In this document: positions 35,546-44,157 of the stretch, one piece after another
Layout of the letters: the number at the start of each line of letters is the position of its first letter
Numbering within the stretch: the first letter of the stretch is position 1
Made by a program: the position numbers and the translations under genes
Assembly (NCBI RefSeq): GCF_001434585.1
Contig: NZ_AZDB01000012.1
Location: forward strand, 1-51,209
DNA from: Companilactobacillus crustorum JCM 15951
GTDB lineage: Bacteria > Bacillota > Bacilli > Lactobacillales > Lactobacillaceae
Reading direction: 5' to 3'
DNA: 51,209 nt
Notes under the pieces: generated by a model
What the model was told of the DNA's origin: nothing
The model's database searches: none
Seen by the model: the letters and a program-made list of their open reading frames with translations, nothing else

Positions 35546-36073
35546 ATGAACAGTAGTAAAAGTACAGTAATAAGCGTTCAAGAAGTCACATGGATGGCTT
35601 TGTTGATTGCTATGCAGATGGTTTTATCCAAACTATCAATCGGTAGCAATGTTATGCAAGTAGGTTTTAGTTTTCTTGCAGTAGGTTTGTTAGGTTATTA
35701 TTTTGGACCAGTTAAGGCTGGAATTGCCAGTGTCATTTCTGATGTTATCAGTAATGTCATAATGCCATCAGCTGGAGGATTCTTCTTTGGATTTACTTTT
35801 TCAGCTTTGGTAACAGGGGTTATCTTTGGTTTCATGCTATACAACCATAAAGTAACCATATGGCGGAGTTTTTTAACAATTTTGTTGATTACAGTGATTG
35901 TTAATACCGGTTTGAATACATTATGGATTCACATGATGACAAATATTCCTTATGTGACATTATTAATTCCAAGACTTGCAAAAGAGGCGTTCAGTTTAGT
36001 TTATCAAACGGGTCTTTTATACATTGTCCTTAGATGGATTTCAAATTCTAAATTTAATAAAATTGGCCAATAA
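35546..36073 (+). CDS. folT: Folate ECF transporter S component
   Basis: The substrate-binding membrane subunit of an energy-coupling-factor transporter for folate; it uses the shared EcfAA'T module encoded elsewhere. The 175-aa protein has six hydrophobic segments and begins MNSSKSTVISVQEVTWMALL. The first helix region shows the ALLIAMQMVLSKLSI pattern of S components that bind the ECF module. ATG 35546 is chosen because GGGGAG sits nine bases upstream; a more upstream ATG lies inside the riboswitch expression platform. Specificity for folate is inferred from sequence style plus the THF riboswitch. Confidence 0.93.
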   Translation: MNSSKSTVISVQEVTWMALLIAMQMVLSKLSIGSNVMQVGFSFLAVGLLGYYFGPVKAGIASVISDVISNVIMPSAGGFFFGFTFSALVTGVIFGFMLYNHKVTIWRSFLTILLITVIVNTGLNTLWIHMMTNIPYVTLLIPRLAKEAFSLVYQTGLLYIVLRWISNSKFNKIGQ

Positions 36074-36090
36074 GGTCAATTTTTTTTTTG
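36061..36090 (+). terminator. Terminator of folT
   Basis: AATTGGCC (36061-36068), loop AATAA, GGTCAATT (36074-36081), T9 run. The stem overlaps the last codons of folT. Confidence 0.85.
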
Positions 36091-36138
36091 TAGAAAATTC
36101 TGTGCTAAAATAGGTTTTATTAAGAATGAGGGATAATT

Positions 36139-36861
36139 ATGAAAATATTAGCATTTGATACATCTAATAAGCCGCTAACCGTTGCTGTTGTAGAGGACGG
36201 TAAGGTTTTAGCGCATTATGAGTCGACTGAAAAAAAGACTCATAGTATTACAATTTTGCCAGATATAAAAAAAGCTTTAGAGAAGGCTAATTTAACCGTA
36301 AATGATATTGACCTGATCGCCGTTGCTAAGGGACCAGGCTCTTATACTGGTGTCAGAATTGCTGTTACCGTAGCTAAAGTTTTAGCAGATACGTTATCTA
36401 AGAAATTAGTTGGTGTTTCTAGTTTAGAATTATTAGCTGCTAATGGTGACAAAGCACACATTTTGGTGCCTTTGATGGATGCTAGAAACGATAATGCTTT
36501 TGCGGGAGTCTATCAAAATTCACGTGATAAATTTGTCAGCATTATTGGCGACCACCATACATCAATGGAAAAATTATTTGATGCATTGAAAGAATATAAT
36601 GAAGATCAATTAGAATTTATTAATGCAACACCAAGACTACAGGAATTAATTCAAAATCAATTTCCAAATGCCAAAATCATTACGAGTGATAATTCATTGC
36701 CAGATGCCGCCAAGTTAGCTCAATTAGCTGAAACAAAGAAGCCTGTTACTGATATAGATGACTTTGTACCGACTTATCTTCGTCTAACTCAAGCTGAACA
36801 TGATTGGTATGCTAAGGGAAATAAGGACGACGGCAATGTTTCCTATGTTGAAGAAGTTTAA
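36139..36861 (+). CDS. tsaB: tRNA t6A biosynthesis protein TsaB
   Basis: A pseudokinase-like partner that dimerises with TsaD to make N6-threonylcarbamoyladenosine at A37 of ANN-decoding tRNAs. The 240-aa protein shows MKILAFDTSN, the conserved GPGSYTGVR (65-73) and an ASKHA fold. ATG 36139 follows a GAGGGAT-type site. Its end overlaps the rimI start. The usual neighbour tsaE is absent here. Confidence 0.95.
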   Translation: MKILAFDTSNKPLTVAVVEDGKVLAHYESTEKKTHSITILPDIKKALEKANLTVNDIDLIAVAKGPGSYTGVRIAVTVAKVLADTLSKKLVGVSSLELLAANGDKAHILVPLMDARNDNAFAGVYQNSRDKFVSIIGDHHTSMEKLFDALKEYNEDQLEFINATPRLQELIQNQFPNAKIITSDNSLPDAAKLAQLAETKKPVTDIDDFVPTYLRLTQAEHDWYAKGNKDDGNVSYVEEV

Positions 36862-37375
36862 GCAGCTTTTTTCTAAAAATACTATGAAATTTGATTTTGA
36901 AGATCAGTCAATAACAATTGAAGATCGTAAGTTTACTTTGAGAAAGGCTAATTCTAAGGATGCTGTGGAATATATGCAAATCCAAGAAACAATTTATCCC
37001 ATTCCAGTACCGTGGCCAATTGATATTGTACAAATGGAGATCGACAATAAAAACGCCCTTTATTTGTCATTAGTTAATGAGCAGGAAGTAGTTGCCTTTA
37101 TTGGAATATCGCTGAGCAACAAGGAAGAATCGCATGTAACTAATTTGGCAGTTCATGCAGATTATCAAAATATGGGAATTGGACATCTGTTATTGAATCA
37201 AGCTTTTGCTTATTGTCGTAAACGAAATTTTAAAAAAATGTCTCTGGAAGTTGATGTGACCAACAAGTCAGCACTTGCGTTGTATGAAGCTTTTGGATTT
37301 AAAGTTAAAACTGTGCATAAAAAGTATTATTTTAGAAATCATCACGACGCATTAGAAATGATCGTTGATTTGTGA
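36836..37375 (+). CDS. rimI: Ribosomal protein S18-alanine N-acetyltransferase
   Basis: A 179-aa GNAT acetyltransferase. Visible features are [20 protein letters not shown] (acetyl-CoA loop) and the C-terminal [18 protein letters not shown]. It starts at ATG 36836, inside the end of tsaB, with AAGGA eight bases upstream. The N-terminal ~30 residues ([15 protein letters not shown]...) precede the core domain. Position between tsaB and tsaD is the conserved arrangement supporting RimI over a generic GNAT. Confidence 0.9.
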   Translation: MFPMLKKFKQLFSKNTMKFDFEDQSITIEDRKFTLRKANSKDAVEYMQIQETIYPIPVPWPIDIVQMEIDNKNALYLSLVNEQEVVAFIGISLSNKEESHVTNLAVHADYQNMGIGHLLLNQAFAYCRKRNFKKMSLEVDVTNKSALALYEAFGFKVKTVHKKYYFRNHHDALEMIVDL

Positions 37376-37385
37376 GGAGAGTATT

Positions 37386-38408
37386 GTGGAAAAAGATACA
37401 TTAATATTGTCATTTGAAAGTAGCTGTGATGAAACTTCAGTTGCGGTTATTAAGAATGGTAAGGAGATCCTATCGAACATAATTGCAACTCAGATTAAAA
37501 GTCATCAACGCTTTGGGGGCGTTGTTCCAGAAGTTGCTAGTCGTCATCATGTTGAAGAAGTTACGAAGTGTATTAATCTAGCTTTGGATGAGGCTAAGGT
37601 AGGGTATGAAGATTTGAATGCCGTTGCTGTGACCTATGGTCCCGGATTAGTGGGTTCACTTTTAATTGGTATTATGGCTGCCAAAACAGTAGCTTTTGCT
37701 CATGATTTGCCGTTGATCAAGGTTAATCATTTGGCTGGTCACATTTATTCAGCTAACTTTGTGACTGAATTACAATATCCCTTTATGGCTTTGCTGGTAT
37801 CTGGCGGACATACCGAACTTGTTTTAGTTACCGCTCCAGGAGAGTTCCATACTTTGGGAGATACACGTGATGACGCTGTTGGGGAAGCCTACGATAAGAT
37901 TGGTCGAGTACTTGGCATCAATTATCCAGCTGGTAAAAAAGTTGACCAAATGGCAGCTATTGGGAAAGATACGTTTGATTTTCCACGAGCAATGGTTCAA
38001 GAAGATAATTTGGACTTCAGTTTCAGTGGTTTGAAGAGTGCCTTCATCAATACAGTACATCATGCTGATCAAATTCATGAAGAACTCAATAAAGATGACT
38101 TAGCAGCTAGTTTCCAAGGAGCTGTTTTAGATATCTTGAGTAATAAAACTTTCCGTGCATTAAAAGAACACCCCGTTAAGCAATTGATCGTTGGTGGGGG
38201 TGTTTCAGCTAATCAGGGATTACGTAAACGCCTAGCAGATGAAATAGCTAAACGTCATTTAGATATGGAATTAGTTTTCCCTCCATTACGTTTGTGTGGC
38301 GACAACGCTGCTATGATTGGGGCAATGGCTCAGATTCAATACGACAAAAATGATTTCGCTGACTTGGATTTGAATGCAGACCCTAGTTTAGATTTTGATA
38401 TGGAATAA
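37386..38408 (+). CDS. tsaD: tRNA N6-adenosine threonylcarbamoyltransferase TsaD
   Basis: Transfers threonylcarbamoyl from TC-AMP to A37 of tRNA. The 340-aa protein has [14 protein letters not shown] (8-21), the metal-binding H115 and H119 in [17 protein letters not shown] (138-145), and FSGLKSA. GTG 37386 is chosen because TGAGGAGA lies upstream and the family begins a few residues before the ESSCDET box; an in-frame start at 37365 would overlap rimI. It is the third gene of tsaB-rimI-tsaD. Confidence 0.95.
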   Translation: MEKDTLILSFESSCDETSVAVIKNGKEILSNIIATQIKSHQRFGGVVPEVASRHHVEEVTKCINLALDEAKVGYEDLNAVAVTYGPGLVGSLLIGIMAAKTVAFAHDLPLIKVNHLAGHIYSANFVTELQYPFMALLVSGGHTELVLVTAPGEFHTLGDTRDDAVGEAYDKIGRVLGINYPAGKKVDQMAAIGKDTFDFPRAMVQEDNLDFSFSGLKSAFINTVHHADQIHEELNKDDLAASFQGAVLDILSNKTFRALKEHPVKQLIVGGGVSANQGLRKRLADEIAKRHLDMELVFPPLRLCGDNAAMIGAMAQIQYDKNDFADLDLNADPSLDFDME

Positions 38409-38476
38409 AAAATTTATTTCGCCAAAATGATTATATATTTAGAAAATTTATGGTACAAAGTAATGGAGGTGTGTTA

Positions 38477-39187
38477 ATGAAAAGCAAAACAAAAATTTCG
38501 TATGTTATTTTAAAATATGATGATCAGACTGATAATATTTATACTAAAACTTTGAACAATGGTAATCATGTCTATGAGATTCCTAATTCTGAATATGTTC
38601 AAAAAGCAGATTCAACGCTTAGTGATATCAAAAAATATATTATCGGTAAGTTGATTGATTTTAATACGACAATTGATGAAAATCATTTGTTCATTCCTTT
38701 TGTTAATGTAACTGTTGATAAGGGAATACGAATTTACAATTATGTGGCGCTGATCTTGGAATCAAACCAAAATACCTTCTCATCCATGAATTTTGAATCT
38801 TGGCATCGAGTAAAATTAAATCAAAGGGAAAGAGTTTGGAATCTTGCTTGGGGTAGTGGTTTGACTGATCCGGTCGATTTCAAATTTAAAAATACGGCGA
38901 TTATGGATTATGCAGCCAATCCTAAGGATAGTCATGAAATCACTTTTTCAAATGTGATGCACTTTATTGATGAACAGACAAATGATTTTCCAATTTTAGG
39001 ATTATTGTCTGGCAATAAATTTACGATGAAACAAGTCTTTCATTATCAAGATTTATTGGGAGTTGAGGCTTTGAAGGCTGGCGATAATGCTACTTTTGAA
39101 AATCAATATTCCGACTCGATCCAAGCTATTAAGGACAATAGAATCACGACTTCTTATAAAATAAAAAATGATTATTTAAAAAAATAA
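38477..39187 (+). CDS. Hypothetical protein, possibly divergent NrtR-like
   Basis: A 236-aa soluble protein that I do not firmly recognise. ATG 38477 follows GGAGGTG. The N-terminal half alternates strands (ISYVILKYDD, HLFIPFVNVTV, NYVALILES) as in a Nudix fold but has no GX5EX7REUXEEXGU box. The part from about residue 170, FPILGLLSGNKFTMKQVFHY and QDLLGVEALKAG, resembles the winged-helix region of NrtR-type Nudix regulators (FTL..LQ..Y..ILG). On this basis it may be a ligand-sensing regulator that has lost hydrolase activity, but this is a weak inference. It follows tsaD by 68 bp, possibly with its own promoter, and has its own strong terminator. Confidence 0.6.
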   Translation: MKSKTKISYVILKYDDQTDNIYTKTLNNGNHVYEIPNSEYVQKADSTLSDIKKYIIGKLIDFNTTIDENHLFIPFVNVTVDKGIRIYNYVALILESNQNTFSSMNFESWHRVKLNQRERVWNLAWGSGLTDPVDFKFKNTAIMDYAANPKDSHEITFSNVMHFIDEQTNDFPILGLLSGNKFTMKQVFHYQDLLGVEALKAGDNATFENQYSDSIQAIKDNRITTSYKIKNDYLKK

Positions 39188-39206
39188 CATTCAATTTTAG
39201 TATATA

Positions 39207-39248
39207 AATAAAGCTCAGATGACTTATTAAGTCGTCTGAGCTTTATTG
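39207..39248. terminator. Bidirectional intrinsic terminator
   Basis: A stem of about 19 bp: AATAAAGCTCAGATGACTT (39207-39225) with AAGTCGTCTGAGCTTTATT (39229-39247), one mismatch. It lies between the convergent 38477 gene and DUF368 gene. Confidence 0.92.
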
Positions 39249-39286
39249 GTTTAAAAAACAAATTTTCTGAAAATTAGCATTTCACT

Positions 39287-40141
39287 TTATCCTTTATAGC
39301 GATCTTCCAACTTGCTCATCCAAAAGGCCAGAGCCATGCCAACAAGGAAAAGGACTAAGCTGAGTCCCCAGTCGCTGATGGTTGCATTTTGATAAGTGAT
39401 GCTTTCGCTGGAATAAGGATTGGGTACCAAGATTAAAATGGTGCTGGCTAAAACGATTCCCAAAATAAAATGATAAACGCGAGAATGATGTTTTTGAATT
39501 AGTTTTTCCATAGCTTTGGAGAAAACGAGCATGGAAATGATTCCTCCAATTGCAATGGGAAGAAAAACTAGTGGATCAAATGATTTAAAGCCTTTTAACA
39601 TAGGTGCGTATAGTCCTAAGATAATCAATAAATTAGAAGGACTTAATCCGGGAACTAATACTCCCAAAGCTATCAAAATGCCGGAAATAACGAAGCCAAA
39701 AAAGTTAGCAGGGATGGTTCCAAATATTTCACTCATGAAGAAGAGGAACAATCCGCCCAAAATTAACATACTGAAAAACCAGATGATATCAATTTTGTCA
39801 CGTTTGGTTCGGGAAGTAGATTCACGTAATAGTGTCGGTAACGTACCAATTATGGTTCCAGCAAAGCCCCAAAGAACAATCATTTGATAATGGGCCAATA
39901 AATATTCTAATGGCTGGGATAGAACTCCGATTCCAACAATTCCACCGATGCCAATGGGTAAGAAATAAAAGAAATCGCGTCGAAAATTTTGACGAATATG
40001 AGCCATAAAACTGAGCATTCGTCCATAAATGCCCATGATTGCAGCTAAGACGCCACCGGAAACTCCGGGGAGAATGAATCCTAAGGCAATAATCATTCCT
40101 TTCAGAAATCTACTTAAAATATTGTCTTGTTTTGTTTTCAT
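39287..40141 (-). CDS. DUF368 membrane protein (PopT-type undecaprenyl-phosphate translocase)
   Basis: A 284-aa polytopic protein with about eight to nine membrane segments and two related re-entrant motifs: LGFILPGVSGGVLAAIMG (about 19-36) and GVLVPGLSPSNLLIILGLY in the second half. DUF368 proteins have been shown to recycle undecaprenyl phosphate across the membrane (PopT), functionally redundant with DedA-family UptA. The role here is therefore cell-envelope lipid carrier recycling, by family. ATG 40141 follows GAGAGGG; a longer form would add 13 residues. It sits downstream of the ABC-F gene on the same strand but after a terminator. Confidence 0.9.
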   Translation of the reverse strand: MKTKQDNILSRFLKGMIIALGFILPGVSGGVLAAIMGIYGRMLSFMAHIRQNFRRDFFYFLPIGIGGIVGIGVLSQPLEYLLAHYQMIVLWGFAGTIIGTLPTLLRESTSRTKRDKIDIIWFFSMLILGGLFLFFMSEIFGTIPANFFGFVISGILIALGVLVPGLSPSNLLIILGLYAPMLKGFKSFDPLVFLPIAIGGIISMLVFSKAMEKLIQKHHSRVYHFILGIVLASTILILVPNPYSSESITYQNATISDWGLSLVLFLVGMALAFWMSKLEDRYKG

Positions 40142-40202
40142 AGACCCTCTCTGTGAAAAGCTTTTTATTAAAATTATCAAATTTTCGATATTTAAGCAAT
40201 AA

Positions 40203-40230
40203 AAATAGCGGACCTAAAAGTCCACTATTT
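40203..40230 (-). terminator. Terminator of the ABC-F gene
   Basis: AAATAGCGGAC (40203-40213) pairs with GTCCACTATTT (40220-40230), one mismatch. On the minus strand a T-rich tract follows. The stem includes the stop codon of the ABC-F gene. Confidence 0.8.
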
Positions 40231-42138
40231 ATCAAAATCTTCTAATTCAATGGATTTTTCGGTCCATTGTTCTTCAATTTTATCTTGTTGTTCCTTATTC
40301 TCATCAAGTTCTTTTTGGAGATCAGCTAATTTGCTGTAAGAAGTTAAATTTTCATCTTTAACCATTTCTTTTTGAATAGCAGTGTTTTTAGCTTCTAATT
40401 CGGCTATTTGTTGTTCCAAATCTTCCACTTGACGACGAATCTTACGTTCTTGTTTTTGCTGTTCTTTAGATTGCTGATACTGCATTTTCTTTTCACTGAC
40501 GGAAGTGCTCTTTTGAGAGGTGTCTTCAGCAGGAGTATCGGTAGTCTTTTCTACATAATAATCATAATCGCCAAGATAGACTTTGCTGCCCTTTTCGCCG
40601 ATATCAACGATTCGATCAGCTAAAGTATTGAGAAGATATCGATCATGGGAAACGAAGAGAACTGTTCCTGCAAAGTTTTTCAAAGCATCTTCCAAAACTT
40701 CCTTGCTATCGATATCCAAATGGTTAGTAGGCTCATCCATTACTAGAAAATTATCATTTTCCATTGATAATTTTGTTAAAGTTAAACGAGCTTTTTCACC
40801 GCCAGATAAGCCGGCAATGGGTTTCAAAACATCATCGCCGCTGAATAGAAAGGCTCCTAATTTTTTACGGATAATTTGTTCATCTAAACGAGGGTATAGG
40901 TCCCAAATTTCGTGAAGAACATCCTTTTTAGGATCAAGCCCCTTTAGATTTTGATCATAGTAACCAATTTGAACGTTAGCACCAAACTGTGAAGTTCCTT
41001 TGATCATAGGAATTTTACCAAGAATAGATTTAAGGAAGGTTGATTTACCAATTCCATTAGGACCGATAATACCAACACGTTCGCCTTTTTTAACGTCCAG
41101 ATTGATTGGTTCCGACATAATTTGTCCATCATAACCGATAGCAGCATCCTTGACTAATAAGACGTCATTTCCGCTCTCTTTGTCGATGTCAAAGGAAAAA
41201 TGAACTGATCCTTGATCACTACCAGGGCGATCCAAAACGTCCATATGCTCTAATTTTTTGCGACGACTTTGAGCCATTTTAGTTGTTGAAGCACGGACAA
41301 TATTTTTTTGAATGTATTCTTCAGTCTTTTTGATCTCAGCTTGTTGCTCTTCATAATGTTTCCAAGCTACTTCTTGATTCTTCTTCTTTTCTTGAAGATA
41401 GAAAGTGTAGTTGCCAGAATAGTGAGTTGATGAATGGTGATTGATTTCAACAATTTCATTAACAACTTTGTCCAGGAAGTATTGATCATGGGAAACAATT
41501 ACTAAAGCGCCACGATAGCCTTTAAGATAATTTTCTAACCATTCAACAGTATTGATATCCAAATGGTTAGTAGGTTCATCCAAAAGCAGGATGTCATGAT
41601 GTTCCAATAACATTTTGGCCATTGCTAAACGTGATCTCTCGCCACCAGAAAGTGTAGAGATCTTGTCATGCCAAACTTCTTCATCAAAGCCAAATCCTTT
41701 CAAGACACTACGGATCTCTGATTGATAGCCGTAGCCATTTTCTTGGCGGAAGGTATTTTGAAGTTGATCATATTGTTTTAGAATATTGTCATAATCAGCA
41801 GTGTTGGGATCAGCAATTTTTACTTCTAAGGCATGCATCTTTTTTTCTTGAGCCTTTAAGTAATCAAAGACATGTTCCATTTCAGAAAAGATTTCACTAT
41901 CGCTATTTAAACCAGAATCCTGGGCTAAGTAACCGATATTAGTATCTTTTTTGAGGGCAATATTGCCACTGTTATAACTCTCTTGGTCAGAGATGATTTT
42001 TAGTAGAGTTGATTTACCAACTCCGTTACGTCCGACAAGGCCAATACGGCTGTTGTCTTGGACTTCAAAGCTAACATTGGAAAATAATTTTTTAGTTCCA
42101 AAATTTTTGGTTAGGTTTTGTGCTTGTAATAAAATCAA
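40225..42138 (-). CDS. ABC-F family ATPase (YdiF-like)
   Basis: A 637-aa soluble protein with two ABC domains and no membrane segments. Domain 1 has Walker A GRNGVGKST (36-44), signature LSGGERSRL and Walker B LLLDEPTNHLD. Domain 2 has GPNGIGKST, LSGGEKARL and VMDEPTNHLD. The inter-domain linker contains the ABC-F tRNA-interaction motif, and the C-terminus is a coiled-coil extension (about 545-637). ABC-F proteins bind the ribosomal E site; this one is most like housekeeping YdiF rather than a drug-resistance type. Its location between tsaD and rex parallels B. subtilis ydiE-ydiF-ydiH, although here it is inverted. Confidence 0.93.
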   Translation of the reverse strand: MILLQAQNLTKNFGTKKLFSNVSFEVQDNSRIGLVGRNGVGKSTLLKIISDQESYNSGNIALKKDTNIGYLAQDSGLNSDSEIFSEMEHVFDYLKAQEKKMHALEVKIADPNTADYDNILKQYDQLQNTFRQENGYGYQSEIRSVLKGFGFDEEVWHDKISTLSGGERSRLAMAKMLLEHHDILLLDEPTNHLDINTVEWLENYLKGYRGALVIVSHDQYFLDKVVNEIVEINHHSSTHYSGNYTFYLQEKKKNQEVAWKHYEEQQAEIKKTEEYIQKNIVRASTTKMAQSRRKKLEHMDVLDRPGSDQGSVHFSFDIDKESGNDVLLVKDAAIGYDGQIMSEPINLDVKKGERVGIIGPNGIGKSTFLKSILGKIPMIKGTSQFGANVQIGYYDQNLKGLDPKKDVLHEIWDLYPRLDEQIIRKKLGAFLFSGDDVLKPIAGLSGGEKARLTLTKLSMENDNFLVMDEPTNHLDIDSKEVLEDALKNFAGTVLFVSHDRYLLNTLADRIVDIGEKGSKVYLGDYDYYVEKTTDTPAEDTSQKSTSVSEKKMQYQQSKEQQKQERKIRRQVEDLEQQIAELEAKNTAIQKEMVKDENLTSYSKLADLQKELDENKEQQDKIEEQWTEKSIELEDFDK

Positions 42139-42276
42139 GTTAATAACTCCTTTATCTTATTCACAATTTTATCATTAATTAATATTTTATGTCTTTATAG
42201 GATTAACGTATTGCGTTTTTGATGATTTTTATTTACTATGAATGTTAGTGAAATGACACACATATGGTGGTAAATT

Positions 42277-42927
42277 ATGACAAAAACAACAGTTCCAAAC
42301 GCAACGATAAAGCGTTTACCCATTTATTATCGCTACTTCCAATTCTTAAAGGATGAGGGCACGAAAAAAATCTCTTCTGGTGAATTGTCAGAAGGGGTCA
42401 AGATAGATAGTGCTACAATTAGACGTGACTTCTCATATTTAGGAGCATTAGGAAAACGTGGCTATGGTTATGATGTAAACGATTTAGTAGCTTTCTTTAA
42501 GAAACTATTGAATCAAGACAAACGGACCAATGTGGCCTTAGTAGGTGTCGGTAATTTAGGTAATGCCTTACTAAATTATAACTTTTCTCGGACAAATAAT
42601 GTTCGAATTGCAGCAGCTTTTGATATAAATAAAGAAATTGTTGGAACAGTTAAGAGTGGCGTTCCGGTTTATGATATTAGTGAACTTAAGGAACAACTTA
42701 ACTTACAACAGATTGATGTCTGTATTTTGACCGTTTCATCAAATGCTGCCCAGACAACAGCGGATCTTTTGGCAGATGCTGGCGTACGCGGAATTTTGAA
42801 CTTTACGCCAGTTATTATCAATGTTCCAAATAGCATTCGCGTTCACTATGTCGATTTGGCAAATGAATTGCAGACATTAATTTTCTTCCTAGACCGTGAT
42901 AAGTCTATGTCAGAAGAATCAAATTAA
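42277..42927 (+). CDS. rex: Redox-sensing transcriptional repressor Rex
   Basis: Senses the NADH/NAD+ ratio and represses fermentation and respiration genes when NADH is low. The 216-aa protein has an N-terminal winged helix (ISSGELSEGVKIDSATIRRD, 32-51), followed by RGYGYDV, a Rossmann NAD-binding domain with GVGNLG (90-95), and the C-terminal domain-swapped helix. A promoter TTGCGT-N17-TACTAT precedes it. ATG 42277 has GGTGG nearby. Twenty bases later comes manA. Confidence 0.96.
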   Translation: MTKTTVPNATIKRLPIYYRYFQFLKDEGTKKISSGELSEGVKIDSATIRRDFSYLGALGKRGYGYDVNDLVAFFKKLLNQDKRTNVALVGVGNLGNALLNYNFSRTNNVRIAAAFDINKEIVGTVKSGVPVYDISELKEQLNLQQIDVCILTVSSNAAQTTADLLADAGVRGILNFTPVIINVPNSIRVHYVDLANELQTLIFFLDRDKSMSEESN

Positions 42928-42947
42928 ACTTTTTGGGGGAAATTTTT

Positions 42948-43916
42948 ATGAGTGAACCATTATTTCTAAAACCAGTATTTCATGAAAAAATTTGGGGTGG
43001 CAGAAAGTTAGAAACAAAGTTTGGCTATGATATTCCTGAAGGAACAATTGGCGAATGCTGGGCTATTTCTGGACATCCACATGGTAGATCTCAAGTTGAG
43101 AACGGCGAATTTGCTGGACAATATGTTGATGACTTGTGGAAAAATCACAGCGAATTATTTGGTAATCCTAAGGGCAAAGTTTTTCCACTTTTAACGAAAA
43201 TTTTGGATGCGGAAGCCAGCTTATCAGTTCAGGTTCATCCAGACAACGAATATGCTGCAAAGCATGAACATGAACTTGGCAAGACCGAATGCTGGTATAT
43301 TATCGATGCCGAACCGGGTTCATATTTGATTTATGGTCACAATGCTAAAAATAAAGCTGAATTGGATCAAATGATCGAATCAGGCGATTGGGATCATCTC
43401 TTAAGAAAAGTTCCTGTTAAAACTGGTGATTTCTACTATGTACCAAGTGGTACAGTTCATGCCTTAAATAAGGGTATTATGGCCTTAGAGACACAACAAA
43501 GTAGCGATACAACTTATCGTTTGTATGATTATGATCGTGTAGACAAGACTACTGGTAAGAAACGTGATCTTCATATTAAACAATCAGAAGACACAATTAC
43601 TGTTCCTCATAAAGATCCAAAATTAAATATCGAATCGAAGCAAGTGGGTAAGAATAAGTTTACTACTTTCGTTCAACCACCAGTTTCACCATTCTTCTCA
43701 GTTTATCACTGGGAGATTAAAGAACCAGTTGAATTGCATCATCAAATTGGTAAGTATACTCTGCTTTCAGTATTGAACGGAGAAGGTAAAATTACCGTTG
43801 ATGGCAAAGATTATGACTTGAAGAAGGGTATTCACTTAATCGTTCCAGCTACAGTTAATGAATGGACATTAGCAGGCGATTTGGATATTATTGCTTCAGA
43901 ATCTGGCGAAGAGTAA
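42948..43916 (+). CDS. manA: Mannose-6-phosphate isomerase, class I
   Basis: Interconverts mannose-6-phosphate and fructose-6-phosphate with zinc. The 322-aa short bacterial type has EKIWGGRKL, GECWAISGHPHG, zinc ligands Q95 and H97 in SVQVHPDN, E114 in KTECWY and H171 in VPSGTVHAL, and a C-terminal cupin with LLSVLNGEG. ATG 42948 follows GGGGGAA. It may share the rex transcript; a terminator follows. Confidence 0.95.
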   Translation: MSEPLFLKPVFHEKIWGGRKLETKFGYDIPEGTIGECWAISGHPHGRSQVENGEFAGQYVDDLWKNHSELFGNPKGKVFPLLTKILDAEASLSVQVHPDNEYAAKHEHELGKTECWYIIDAEPGSYLIYGHNAKNKAELDQMIESGDWDHLLRKVPVKTGDFYYVPSGTVHALNKGIMALETQQSSDTTYRLYDYDRVDKTTGKKRDLHIKQSEDTITVPHKDPKLNIESKQVGKNKFTTFVQPPVSPFFSVYHWEIKEPVELHHQIGKYTLLSVLNGEGKITVDGKDYDLKKGIHLIVPATVNEWTLAGDLDIIASESGEE

Positions 43917-43944
43917 TTTTAATCAAAATCTAAAAAATCATTCT

Positions 43945-43991
43945 AAAATACAGAATAATGGAAAAATAAATCCGTATATTCTGTATTTTTT
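43945..43991 (+). terminator. Terminator after manA
   Basis: AAAATACAGAATA (43945-43957) pairs with TATTCTGTATTTTT (43977-43990). Confidence 0.82.
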
Positions 43992-44157
43992 TATGCAAAA
44001 TTCAAGCAAAAATAGAACAATATTGACGTTATGCTTTGTTTTAGTTCGCACTAATTAATAAAATGAAAAATATTTTAATTTGAAATCGCTATCATTTTCC
44101 AATTTCATAAAAAGTCCTCTATAATTAAAGTTAAGTTAATTCAAAGGGGACTTAAAA

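Noticed and set aside
40408-40915. Open frames of 70-110 codons on the plus strand inside the ABC-F gene
   Set aside because: They are antisense to a well-supported 637-codon gene, have no ribosome binding sites and unnatural composition.
42240-42265. TTAGTGAAATGACACACA upstream of rex as a Rex operator
   Set aside because: Only one half resembles TTGTGAA and the other arm does not match TTCACAA, so autoregulation is not supported.
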